Program-made: the position numbers and the translations under genes
From: Pseudomonadota bacterium
GTDB taxonomy: Bacteria; Pseudomonadota; Gammaproteobacteria; Burkholderiales; Methylophilaceae
DNA length: 64,000 nucleotides
Direction: 5' to 3'
Assembly: GCA_029563075.1 (NCBI GenBank)
Contig: JAKQTN010000033.1
Coordinates: 1-64,000 of the forward strand
In this document: positions 7,636 through 16,550 of the stretch, piece after piece
Numbering within the stretch: position 1 is the first letter of the stretch
Layout of the letters: each line of letters begins with the position of its first letter
Notes under the pieces: generated by a model
Seen by the model: only the letters and a program-made list of their open reading frames with translations
Database searches by the model: none
What the model was told of the DNA's origin: nothing

Positions 7636-10600
7636 TTACTTTGCGCCGATGCCGACGGGGTTGAGTTGCGCTTCACGTTCTGGCGTGAGCGGACGTTCCA
7701 GCCAATCCACATCTTTATCTGCTATCTTGTGTAACGCCACCATGGTGTCGCGCTGACAGCCTACCGTGCCGTAGTAATTAAAGCCGTAAGAGAGCTGCGC
7801 ATAACCGCCGATCATATTGGTCGGCTTCATAATCACGCGCGTCACCGAATTCAAAATACCACCGCGTTTGCCTGTACTCGGCGAGCCCGGCACGTTCACA
7901 TTCTTCTCCTGTGCGTGGTACATCATAGCCATGCCGCGTGGAATACGCTGTGAAACCACCGCACGCGCCACGGTTGCACCGTTATGATTTAACGCTTCAA
8001 CCCAGTCGTTGTCCTCAATCCCGATGGATTTAGCATCGTCCTCAGCCAGCCAGACATAAGGACCACCACGGAACAGTGTCAGCATGCGCAAAGTATCCTG
8101 GTAAGAAGAGTGGATTCCCCATTTAGAGTGTGGCGTGATCCAGTTCAACTCCAGATGCGGTTTGGAAGTTACACTCTTGGGAAGTGCATTCAATTCGCCC
8201 AAATCCACCATCGGTTTGTAGGTGCAGAAGCCTTCGCCAAAGTCCAGCATCCATTCATGATCCTGGTAGAAATGTGCACGACCGGTCAGTGTGCGGAATG
8301 GGATATGCTCATGAACATTGGTATAGCCTGCAGTGTAAGACACGTGCTCAGATTCAATGCCAGACCAGGTTGGCGCAGTAATGATTTTGCGCGGCTGCGC
8401 CTGAATGTCTCTGAAGGTGAACTTGTCCTCATGACGGCCAGCATATAGATGGTGGTGATCCATGCCTGTTTTCTTAGATAAAGCACTCCATGATTTATGC
8501 GCAACTTCACCATTGGTTTCTGGTGCCATGCGCATCACTGAGTCGCATACCTCAATATCTTCCGCCAGCGAAGGCATGCCGAACGAAACGCCAGGCTCTT
8601 TCACGGTGCTGTTATGTTTTTTGAGTTCTGCGTACTCTTGATCAGTATTCCAATCAATGCCTTTGATGTTATTGCCAAGCTTGGTCATCAACGGGCCTAG
8701 TGCAATGAACTTACGGTAAGTATCACCATAAGTGCGCTCGACCAGTTTGATAATTGCCATGGTCTTGCCTGGGATCGGCTCGCAATCACCCTCTTTCCAG
8801 TTTTTCACTTCACCGAAAGGTTGCGCCAGCTCTGCGGCTGAGTCATGCTGCATCGGCAGGGCCACCACTTCTTTCTTGGTGCCCAGGTGCTTTTCAGCCA
8901 GAGGCGCAAAAGCCTTGGCAATGGTTTTGAATATCTGCCAGTCAGATTTGGATTCCCAGCCCGGTGACACAGCCTCTGATAGCGGATGAATGAACGGGTG
9001 CATGTCGGTAGTATTGAGGTCGTTCTTCTCATACCAGGTCGCGGTCGGCAAAATAATGTCTGAATAGGCACCGGTCGAATTGAGGCGGAAGTTGATATCC
9101 ACCATCAAATCCAACTTACCGATTGGCGCATCTTCATGCCATTTCACTTCTTTGTTGCCACGTCCGGCACCGGATTCCTGCAACACACCGTTTTGTGCCC
9201 CGAGTAAGTGTTTAAGGAAATACTCGTGCCCCTTGGCAGAAGTACCAATCAGATTAGCGCGCCAGACAAACAGATTACGCGGCCAGTTGACCGGATTGTC
9301 CGGGTCAGCATACGCCACATCCAGTTCACCAGATTTCAATTTCCCGGCCACGTACTTAGCTACGGAAGCTTCGTCCGTTGCACCATTCTTGAAGGCATCT
9401 TCGGCCAATTCTATTGAGCTGCGATTAAAGTTTGGCATGGATGGCAGCCAGCCCATGCGTGCCGCCTTGACGTTGTAATCGGCAATGGAATTGCCGCGGT
9501 TTTTGCCTTTACCTGCAGGCGATAACAAACTATCGGCATTCAGCGTTTCATAACGCCACTGGTCGGTGTGGAAATACCAGTACGAAGTCGAGTTGGTGTG
9601 GCGTGGCGGACGGTGCCAATCCAGAGCGAAGGCAATCGGTGCCCAGCCTGCTTGTGGGCGCAGTTTTTCCTGACCCACATAATGCGCCCAGCCGCCGCCG
9701 GTTTGCCCTACGCAGCCGCACATATGCAGCAGGTTCATAATCGAACGGTAGGAAAGATCGTTGTGGTACCAGTGGTTAATCGCCGCGCCCATAATCACCA
9801 TGGATTTACCCTTGGTTTTGGAAGCATTGTAGGCAAATTCACGGCCGGTACGTTCGATATCAGCGGCTTTCACGCCCGTGACTTTTTCCGCCCATGCTGG
9901 CGTATAAGCCACATCGGCATCGTTATAGTCTTTAGCCACGTTTGCCCCACCCAAACCACGATCGATGCCGTATTGGGCGATTTGCAAGTCAAACACGGTA
10001 GCCACCAATGCTACTTCACCATTGGCTAATTTGACTTTGCGTACCGGCACATTGCGGTATAACAGATTATCTTCGCCTTGAGTGAAATGCGGGAAACCGA
10101 CGGAAACCACATCATCACGCGCATCAATGCATGTCAACTGAGCCAGTATTTCCTGCTGATTTGCACCGGTTTTCTCCAGTAGATTCCACTTTCCTTCTTC
10201 GCCCCAGCGAAAGCCTATTGAACCGTTAGGTGCGACAAATGCGTTAATTTTCTCGTCAAAAACAATGGTTTTCCAGTCCGGATTATTGGTTTCGCCTAAC
10301 GCGCCATCAAAATCTGAGGCTCGTAAGAAACGGTCAGACACATAGGCGTCACCCTGTCTACGAAGCATCACCTGCATCGGCATATCGGTATATTTACGCG
10401 CGTATTCCTGGAAGTATGGATCCTGATTCTGGATGTGGAACTCTTTCAGTGCCACATGTCCCATGGCCAGGAAGGCCGCGGAGTCAGTACCTTGTTTAAT
10501 TGGCATCCATAAATCGGAGAACTTGCAGAACTCGGCATAATCCGGCGCCATCGCCACGATTTTTGCGCCTTTATATCTGACTTCAGACGCAAAGTGTGCA

Positions 10601-11391
10601 TCAGGCGTACGTGTCATCGGCAGATTTGCGCCGGTAATAATGATGTAGGTCGAGTTATACCAGTCAGCCGCTTCAGGCACGTCTGTCTGCTCGCCCCAGG
10701 TTTGTGGACTGGCGGCAGGCAAATCGCAGTACCAGTCATAGAAAGAGCCGCAGGCCGCACCGATCAGGGAGAGGTATCGGGAGCCTGCGGCGTAAGAAAT
10801 CATCGACATGGCAGGAATCGGTGAGAAACCGAAAATTCGGTCTGGTCCCCACTTTTTGATGGTGTACACATTGGCAGCAGCGATGATTTCGTTCACTTCA
10901 TCCCATGAAGTCCGCACAAAGCCACCCAAACCACGTACAGCGGTATAGGATTTACGTTTTTGCTCATCAGCCTGAATAGCTGCCCATGCATCCACCGGGT
11001 CTTTGCCTGTTTTACGCTCTGCGCGATACAAATCAATCAAGCGGCCGCGTACCAACGGATGTTTGATGCGATGAGGGCTATACAGATACCAAGAGAATGA
11101 AGCGCCGCGCTGACAGCCGCGTGGCTCATGGTCTGGCAAATCATCGCGGGTACGTGGATAATCAGTCTGCTGCATCTCGAAGGAGACTAAACCATTCTTC
11201 ACAAAGATTTTCCATGAGCAGCCACCGGTGCAGTTCACACCATGGGTGGAACGCACTACTTTGTCATGTTGCCAGCGGTGACGATACACATCTTCCCACT
11301 GCCTGTCTTCATTGGTAACGATGCCATGATCGTTAGAAAATGTCTCTTTGACTTTATCAAAGAATTTCAATCTATCCAGAAAGTGACTCAT
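7636..11391 (-). CDS. narG: Respiratory nitrate reductase alpha subunit NarG
   Basis: NarG reduces nitrate to nitrite at a molybdenum bis-MGD centre on the cytoplasmic side, coupled to quinol oxidation by NarI. The product is 1251 residues, matching the family. The N-terminal 4Fe-4S ligands His50, Cys54, Cys58 and Cys93 (THGVNCTGGC and RGCQRG) are in the classical positions, and the molybdenum-ligand region TRTPDAHF is intact. There is no Tat signal, as expected for the cytoplasm-facing Nar type. It lies 46 bases after narK2 and heads narGHJI. Confidence 0.98.
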   Translation of the reverse strand: MSHFLDRLKFFDKVKETFSNDHGIVTNEDRQWEDVYRHRWQHDKVVRSTHGVNCTGGCSWKIFVKNGLVSFEMQQTDYPRTRDDLPDHEPRGCQRGASFSWYLYSPHRIKHPLVRGRLIDLYRAERKTGKDPVDAWAAIQADEQKRKSYTAVRGLGGFVRTSWDEVNEIIAAANVYTIKKWGPDRIFGFSPIPAMSMISYAAGSRYLSLIGAACGSFYDWYCDLPAASPQTWGEQTDVPEAADWYNSTYIIITGANLPMTRTPDAHFASEVRYKGAKIVAMAPDYAEFCKFSDLWMPIKQGTDSAAFLAMGHVALKEFHIQNQDPYFQEYARKYTDMPMQVMLRRQGDAYVSDRFLRASDFDGALGETNNPDWKTIVFDEKINAFVAPNGSIGFRWGEEGKWNLLEKTGANQQEILAQLTCIDARDDVVSVGFPHFTQGEDNLLYRNVPVRKVKLANGEVALVATVFDLQIAQYGIDRGLGGANVAKDYNDADVAYTPAWAEKVTGVKAADIERTGREFAYNASKTKGKSMVIMGAAINHWYHNDLSYRSIMNLLHMCGCVGQTGGGWAHYVGQEKLRPQAGWAPIAFALDWHRPPRHTNSTSYWYFHTDQWRYETLNADSLLSPAGKGKNRGNSIADYNVKAARMGWLPSMPNFNRSSIELAEDAFKNGATDEASVAKYVAGKLKSGELDVAYADPDNPVNWPRNLFVWRANLIGTSAKGHEYFLKHLLGAQNGVLQESGAGRGNKEVKWHEDAPIGKLDLMVDINFRLNSTGAYSDIILPTATWYEKNDLNTTDMHPFIHPLSEAVSPGWESKSDWQIFKTIAKAFAPLAEKHLGTKKEVVALPMQHDSAAELAQPFGEVKNWKEGDCEPIPGKTMAIIKLVERTYGDTYRKFIALGPLMTKLGNNIKGIDWNTDQEYAELKKHNSTVKEPGVSFGMPSLAEDIEVCDSVMRMAPETNGEVAHKSWSALSKKTGMDHHHLYAGRHEDKFTFRDIQAQPRKIITAPTWSGIESEHVSYTAGYTNVHEHIPFRTLTGRAHFYQDHEWMLDFGEGFCTYKPMVDLGELNALPKSVTSKPHLELNWITPHSKWGIHSSYQDTLRMLTLFRGGPYVWLAEDDAKSIGIEDNDWVEALNHNGATVARAVVSQRIPRGMAMMYHAQEKNVNVPGSPSTGKRGGILNSVTRVIMKPTNMIGGYAQLSYGFNYYGTVGCQRDTMVALHKIADKDVDWLERPLTPEREAQLNPVGIGAK

Positions 11392-11437
11392 GTTTTGACT
11401 CCTTGTTATCCGTAGGGCTTAATTCGTTTTTACTGGC

Positions 11438-13048
11438 TTAAGGGTTCTTAATTTCGCTACCTGCTCGCAGGTAGAACCACCAGTTCAATATCAAACACAG
11501 TGCATAGAACACGGCAAAGCCATACATAGCCATCTCTGGCGTCCCCGCCTTGATTTGTCCCTTAATCACTTCAGGAGCGATGAATGAGCCGTAGGCTGCC
11601 ACTGCAGAGGTCCAGCCCAATACAGGGCCTGCCTGAGTGCGGTCGAAGATGACACCGACGGTGCGGAACGTGGATCCGTTGCCGATACCAGTCGCAGCGA
11701 ACAACACCACAAATGTGACCAGAAACTCGGTAAAGAAAATCTCTGGCGTGGCGGAATGATAGGCCTGCATCATGATGTAGCCTGCATAAGCTGAAGCAGC
11801 TACCATCACTGCAGAGATAATCTGCGTCACAATTGAGCCGCCTACTTTGTCAGAGATCCAGCCACCCACCGGACGAATCAGCGCACCGACAAATGGCCCA
11901 ATCCATGCATAGGTTAGTGCGGATGGCGCGGCTGGATTCTTAACGTGTGACCATGTTTGCGTGGCCGCATCGAACAGGTGCTGATCCCCAAAAATAACGG
12001 TAATAGAAAGTGGCAGCGCCATTGAAAAGCCGATGAAAGAGCCGAAAGTCACTAGGTAGAGCGCCGTCATCGACCAAGTGTGCTTGTTTTTGAAAATCGC
12101 AAACTGCTTCGCAATGTTCTCTTTCATGGTGCCGAACGCTGCCAGCCTCATCACCAGCAATGTCGTCATAATAATCAGCGGCATGGCGACCCACATGTTA
12201 AGCAGCCCCAGCCCAGTCGGCGCAGGGAGATAAAGATATAAGCCTGCGATGGCCGGGATGAATGCCAATGTATAAAGCCAGGTAATCTTGATGTAGGCCA
12301 GCAAGGTTTCCCCGGCATCTGGAGAAATCGGCAGTAAATTGTTCATGCCGAACCAGCATATTGCCGCCAGTGGGATCAGGGACAGTGCCCACGCAAAGCC
12401 AGCATTCTGAATGTAGGTGGGCGTACCAGCGGGAATTTTGCCAAATATCCAACCACTGGTATCAACCAGAATTTTTGGTTCACCACCCAACGTGCCGAAA
12501 ATGCCAGCAGTCATCACCAGCGGGATCAGAATCTGCATGGTGGTCACCCCGAAATTGCCCAGCCCCGCGTTGATGCCCAGCGCAGTGCCCTGTAGACGCT
12601 TGGGGAAGAAGGTGCTGATATTCGACATCGAGCTGGCGAAATTGCCACCACCTACGCCCGACCACAGCGCCATCAACTGGAATACCCACAGCGGCCACTC
12701 CGGATGCTGCAACGCGATGCCGGTGCCGATGGCCGGGGTCAGCAGCATGGCGGTGGTGAGGAAGATGGTATTGCGCCCGCCCGCTAGCCGGATGAAGAAC
12801 GAGGCCGGGATGCGCATGGTGGCACCAGCCAAGCCAGAAATCGCAGTCAGCGTGAACAGTTCCTCCTTACTGAACGGAAAACCCAGATTGTGCATCTGCA
12901 CGGTGATAATGCCCCACATCAGCCACACGGCGAAGCCGCACAGCAATGCCGGCACGGAAATCCACAAATTACGGTAAGCGATTTTCTTACCCGTGGATTC
13001 CCAAAAGCGGTTGTCTTCAACGTTCCAGATTTCGATATTGGTTGACAT
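11438..13048 (-). CDS. narK: Nitrate/nitrite transporter NarK2
   Basis: This 536-residue major-facilitator protein of the nitrate/nitrite porter (NNP) family has about twelve hydrophobic segments and Gly-rich signatures such as GVGGGNFASSMSNIS and GIGNGSTFRTVG. In operons with two NarK proteins, the second, longer one usually works as a nitrate/nitrite exchanger; that assignment is by analogy. It sits between narK1 (24-base gap) and narG (46-base gap), so import and reduction are probably co-transcribed. Confidence 0.93.
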   Translation of the reverse strand: MSTNIEIWNVEDNRFWESTGKKIAYRNLWISVPALLCGFAVWLMWGIITVQMHNLGFPFSKEELFTLTAISGLAGATMRIPASFFIRLAGGRNTIFLTTAMLLTPAIGTGIALQHPEWPLWVFQLMALWSGVGGGNFASSMSNISTFFPKRLQGTALGINAGLGNFGVTTMQILIPLVMTAGIFGTLGGEPKILVDTSGWIFGKIPAGTPTYIQNAGFAWALSLIPLAAICWFGMNNLLPISPDAGETLLAYIKITWLYTLAFIPAIAGLYLYLPAPTGLGLLNMWVAMPLIIMTTLLVMRLAAFGTMKENIAKQFAIFKNKHTWSMTALYLVTFGSFIGFSMALPLSITVIFGDQHLFDAATQTWSHVKNPAAPSALTYAWIGPFVGALIRPVGGWISDKVGGSIVTQIISAVMVAASAYAGYIMMQAYHSATPEIFFTEFLVTFVVLFAATGIGNGSTFRTVGVIFDRTQAGPVLGWTSAVAAYGSFIAPEVIKGQIKAGTPEMAMYGFAVFYALCLILNWWFYLRAGSEIKNP

Positions 13049-13072
13049 GTAACTCTCCCTAATTGATACGGC

Positions 13073-14341
13073 TTAGATTGGTACAGCTTGTTTTGCAACC
13101 TGACGCTCATGATGGCGGCCTATTTTGACTGGACGCACCTCAGTCCAGTACATCCAAATCAGCGATACCCAGATAATGCCGAACATCAGCATGAAGGCGG
13201 ATGAGCGCACACCGGTTAAATCTACCAGCGCGCCGAACATGATCGGCAGAAAAAACCCGCCTAATCCACCGGCCATGCCCACTACGCCTGAAATTACCCC
13301 GATATTGTGTGGATATTCATCCGAGATGTACTTGAATACCGAAGCCTTGCCAATCGCAAACGCAATACCGATAGTGAACATGATGATGGTGAACAGCGTT
13401 GCGTTCAGCCCGATATGGAAGGTTTGCGGCCCTTTCACAGTCATGATGGAAACGTCAGTTTGCGGATATGAGAGGAAAAACAGGCATATCAGCGATACCC
13501 ACAACACCCACCAGGTCACGGTATGTGCGCCAAATTTATCTGAAAAATAGCCGCCTACCGCACGCAGTACACCGCCGGGAATACTAAATGCTGCCGCCAT
13601 CAGTGCTGCGGTTTTGAGGTCAAAACCATACTCACCGATGTAGTACTTGGTCATCCATAGCGCCAGCGCCACATAGCCGCCAAACACAATGGAATAATAC
13701 TGGCTGTACTTCCACACTTTGGGATCTTTAAGCACCGCCAGCTGCTCACGCACGGTGATTGTTTTGCCCGCCTTGTGTGCAGGGTCGCTATAGGTAAAAA
13801 ACCAGAACAGTAGCGCTGTTACTGTCATTAATACTGCATAGATCTGCGGCACCATGGCCCAGCCATAGGCCACTACGATCAACGGGGCGACCAGTTTGGT
13901 GACCGCGGCGCCCGTGTTGCCGGCCCCAAAGATACCCATCGCCAGCCCTTGCTGGTTTTTAGGAAACCAGCGCGCGCAGTAAGAAATTCCCACGGTAAAT
14001 GAACCGCCAGCCACTCCCACAAATAACCCCGTCACTAAGAACTGCCAATACTGAGTACATTGGGAAATGAGATAAATCGGAATCACCGTCGACAGCATCA
14101 GGACAAAGAACACGATGCGCCCACCAAATTTGTCAGTCCACATGCCAAGCGGCAATCGGATCAGCGAACCTGTGAGTACGGGGGTTGCAATCAGAATGCC
14201 GAATTCTGTTTCATTCAGGCCGAGCGTTTCCTTGATCGGAATGCCGATCACTGCAAACATCATCCAGATCATGAAACACACGGTAAACGCCAGTGTGCTC
14301 AACACCACCACTGACCAGGCTTTATATTGTTGTGTCGCCAT
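13073..14341 (-). CDS. narK: Nitrate transporter NarK1
   Basis: A 422-residue NNP-family major facilitator with twelve predicted membrane segments and signatures RLPLGMWTDKFGGR, GVAGGSFTVGISY and GVVGMAGGLGGFF. The first NarK of such pairs usually acts as a nitrate/proton symporter that starts nitrate entry before nitrite is available for exchange; this is by analogy. Two ATGs adjoin. The second (14341) is preferred because AGGAG lies seven bases before it but only four before the first (14344). It is the first gene of the nar row, facing away from nosZ across a 200-base control region. Confidence 0.92.
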   Translation of the reverse strand: MATQQYKAWSVVVLSTLAFTVCFMIWMMFAVIGIPIKETLGLNETEFGILIATPVLTGSLIRLPLGMWTDKFGGRIVFFVLMLSTVIPIYLISQCTQYWQFLVTGLFVGVAGGSFTVGISYCARWFPKNQQGLAMGIFGAGNTGAAVTKLVAPLIVVAYGWAMVPQIYAVLMTVTALLFWFFTYSDPAHKAGKTITVREQLAVLKDPKVWKYSQYYSIVFGGYVALALWMTKYYIGEYGFDLKTAALMAAAFSIPGGVLRAVGGYFSDKFGAHTVTWWVLWVSLICLFFLSYPQTDVSIMTVKGPQTFHIGLNATLFTIIMFTIGIAFAIGKASVFKYISDEYPHNIGVISGVVGMAGGLGGFFLPIMFGALVDLTGVRSSAFMLMFGIIWVSLIWMYWTEVRPVKIGRHHERQVAKQAVPI

Positions 14342-14430
14342 CATTCCTCTCCTACATTAATTACATAATGCAAGATTAGGCCTATAGAAATAGTATGCCT
14401 ATTTTCCAGAAGGTTAGGAAAGCAACTGCA

Positions 14431-14446
14431 AAAGAACTAGTTCTTT
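14431..14446. promoter_or_regulatory. 16-bp perfect palindrome in narK1/nosZ control region
   Basis: AAAGAACT followed by AGTTCTTT is a perfect self-complementary 16-mer with no spacer. It is not followed by a T run, so it looks more like an operator than a terminator. It lies about 90 bases before narK1 and 100 before nosZ. I cannot name the regulator. Confidence 0.5.
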
Positions 14447-14486
14447 CGGCTAGTAGCAACAACCCATATTTAGTGTATAGTTCGGA

Positions 14487-14503
14487 TGCGACACAATGTC
14501 GCA
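14487..14503. promoter_or_regulatory. 17-bp inverted repeat just upstream of nosZ
   Basis: TGCGACA and TGTCGCA are perfect 7-bp half-sites separated by CAA. The site lies shortly downstream of a possible -10 (TATAGT, 14475-14480), in the region where transcription would begin, which would suit a repressor. It is not the TTGAT-N4-ATCAA of FNR/DNR, nor an AT-rich NsrR box. The regulator is unknown. Confidence 0.55.
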
Positions 14504-14547
14504 CCCCCTACATAAGGGAAGAATAAAATATCTTAAGGAGAATGAAC

Positions 14548-16476
14548 ATGTCATCCGACAATACCCCAAAGATTGATACACCACCTGATCTCGAGCGCCG
14601 GAAATTCCTGAACACGGCTGCAGCAGTGGGCGTCGCGGGGACTTTTCTCTCAGCTGGATTGGTCGGCTGCAAAAAAGAAGGCGCATCCACTGCCAGCGAT
14701 GCGAGTGCGCATGGTGCAGCTGGAGGTGCACATGAGGTAGCACCTGGCACACTTGATTCCTATTATGGCTTATGGAGCGGTGGTCATACCGGCGATGTGC
14801 GCGTGTTGGGTTTACCTTCTGGGCGCGAAATTCATCGTATTCCAGTGTTTAATCCTGATGCGCTGGTGGGCTGGGGCATCACCAATGAATCTAAAGCCAT
14901 CATGGGCACCAAGGCTGACGGCAGCCTGAAATACCATGTGGCTGATACCCACCACGTGCATGGCTCCTATAAAGACGGCACTTACGATGGCAAGTATGCC
15001 TGGGTAAACGACAAAATCAACTGCCGTATCGCGCGTATGCGTCTGGATACATTCGAATGCGACAAGATTACTGAGATTCCTAATATCCAGGGCTTTCACG
15101 GCATTTTCCCAGATAAGCGTGACCCGGTAGACCAAAGTATTAATTACACCACGCGCGTTTTCTGCGGTGCTGAATTTGCAGCACCGTTGCCCAACGATGG
15201 CCACGACATGGAAAACCCGGAAAAATACCATGCACTGTTCAGTTGTGTGGATGCCGAAACCATGGAAGTGCGCTGGCAGGTGGAGATTCATGGCAATTGC
15301 GACCTGACTGCCTCATCATATGACGGGAAGCTTGCCGCTACCAACCAGTACAACACTGAAGGTGGTATAAAGTACGTGGACATGATGAGCGCAGAGAAAG
15401 ACGCCTGCCTGTTCTTCAACATTGCACGCATCGAGCAGGCTGTGAAGGATGGTAAGTTCAAGCACTATGGTGATTCTAAAGTGCCTGTAGTTGATGGCAC
15501 ACCTGATGCAAATAAAGACCCTAAAACAGCACTGACTGCCTATGTACCAGTGCCAAAGAACCCACATGGCGTTAACGCCTCACCAGATGGTAAGTACTTC
15601 ATCTGTGCAGGTAAATTGTCGCCAACCGGTACGATCATTGACCTTAGTCTAGTATTGAAATGGTTTGATGGCGAGCTGAAAAACATCAATGAAGTAGTCG
15701 TTGCTGAAGTCGAACTCGGCCTAGGCCCGCTACACACCGCATTCGATGGCCGCGGTAATGCTTATACCACGCTGTTTTTAGATAGCCAGGTGGTAAAATG
15801 GAATCTGGAAGACGCCATTAAGTTCTACAAAGGTGATAAGAACGCCAAGTACGTGGTCGACCGTATTGACGTGCAATACCAGCCGGGTCACCTGAACGCC
15901 TCTATGTCTGAAACCATGCAGGCGGATGGCAAATGGCTGGCGGTGGGCTGCAAGTTCTCCAAGGATCGCTTCCTGCCGGTTGGGCCGCTGCACCCTGAGA
16001 ACGAGCAATTGATTGATATTTCCGGCGACAAGATGGTGCTGGCTTCTGAGCACCCGGTACGCCCCGAGCCGCACGATTTCATCATCGTCAAACGCGATCT
16101 TCTCAAGCCACGTCAGGTTTACAATCTGGACGAATTCCCCAATGCGGTGAAGGACCCCAAAGATGCCGGAGTTTTCCGCAACGGTAATAAAGTGACTGTG
16201 AAAATTACCAGCATGGCGCCAGCTTTTTCTCTGAGTGACTTTAAAGTAAAAGTCGGTGACGAAGTGACAATTATCCTGACCAATCTGGACAAGGTGGAAG
16301 ATCTGACCCACGGTTTTGCGATTGAAAAGTACAACATCAACTTTATCGTAAATCCACAGGAAACCAAGTCAGTAACCTTTAAAGCAGAGAAGCCAGGTGT
16401 GTACTGGTGTTATTGCTCGCATTTCTGCCATGCATTGCATCTGGAAATGCGTTCACGGATGTTCGTGGAAGCATAG
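14548..16476 (+). CDS. nosZ: Nitrous-oxide reductase NosZ (Tat-exported)
   Basis: NosZ is the periplasmic multicopper enzyme that reduces N2O to N2. A twin-arginine signal (ERRKFLNTAA, Arg-Arg at residues 18-19) and a hydrophobic stretch precede the mature part, which places it with the Tat-dependent (clade I) type. CuZ histidines appear in DTHHVHGSY and the CuA site in CYCSHFCHALHLEM near the C-terminus. The ATG at 14548 is chosen because AAGGAG lies seven bases before it; the ATG at 14542 is only one base from that motif. The 642-residue length is normal. A strong terminator follows immediately. Confidence 0.97.
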   Translation: MSSDNTPKIDTPPDLERRKFLNTAAAVGVAGTFLSAGLVGCKKEGASTASDASAHGAAGGAHEVAPGTLDSYYGLWSGGHTGDVRVLGLPSGREIHRIPVFNPDALVGWGITNESKAIMGTKADGSLKYHVADTHHVHGSYKDGTYDGKYAWVNDKINCRIARMRLDTFECDKITEIPNIQGFHGIFPDKRDPVDQSINYTTRVFCGAEFAAPLPNDGHDMENPEKYHALFSCVDAETMEVRWQVEIHGNCDLTASSYDGKLAATNQYNTEGGIKYVDMMSAEKDACLFFNIARIEQAVKDGKFKHYGDSKVPVVDGTPDANKDPKTALTAYVPVPKNPHGVNASPDGKYFICAGKLSPTGTIIDLSLVLKWFDGELKNINEVVVAEVELGLGPLHTAFDGRGNAYTTLFLDSQVVKWNLEDAIKFYKGDKNAKYVVDRIDVQYQPGHLNASMSETMQADGKWLAVGCKFSKDRFLPVGPLHPENEQLIDISGDKMVLASEHPVRPEPHDFIIVKRDLLKPRQVYNLDEFPNAVKDPKDAGVFRNGNKVTVKITSMAPAFSLSDFKVKVGDEVTIILTNLDKVEDLTHGFAIEKYNINFIVNPQETKSVTFKAEKPGVYWCYCSHFCHALHLEMRSRMFVEA

Positions 16477-16500
16477 TTTAGCGTTAATGGCATCATCCTG

Positions 16501-16524
16501 GGGGAGGCCTAGCCTCCCCTTTTT
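16501..16524 (+). terminator. Strong intrinsic terminator between nosZ and nosR
   Basis: GGGGAGGC and GCCTCCCC form a perfect 8-bp GC-rich stem over a three-base loop (16501-16519), followed directly by TTTTT. It lies 24 bases after the nosZ stop and 26 before nosR, so most nosZ messages should end here. Confidence 0.88.
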
Positions 16525-16550
16525 ACCTTATAAAAGTTGGTGGTAGCTTT

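Noticed and set aside
12417..12977. 186-codon frame antisense to narK2
   Set aside because: It lies wholly inside a clear transporter gene on the other strand, has no ribosome site and no protein-like family pattern.
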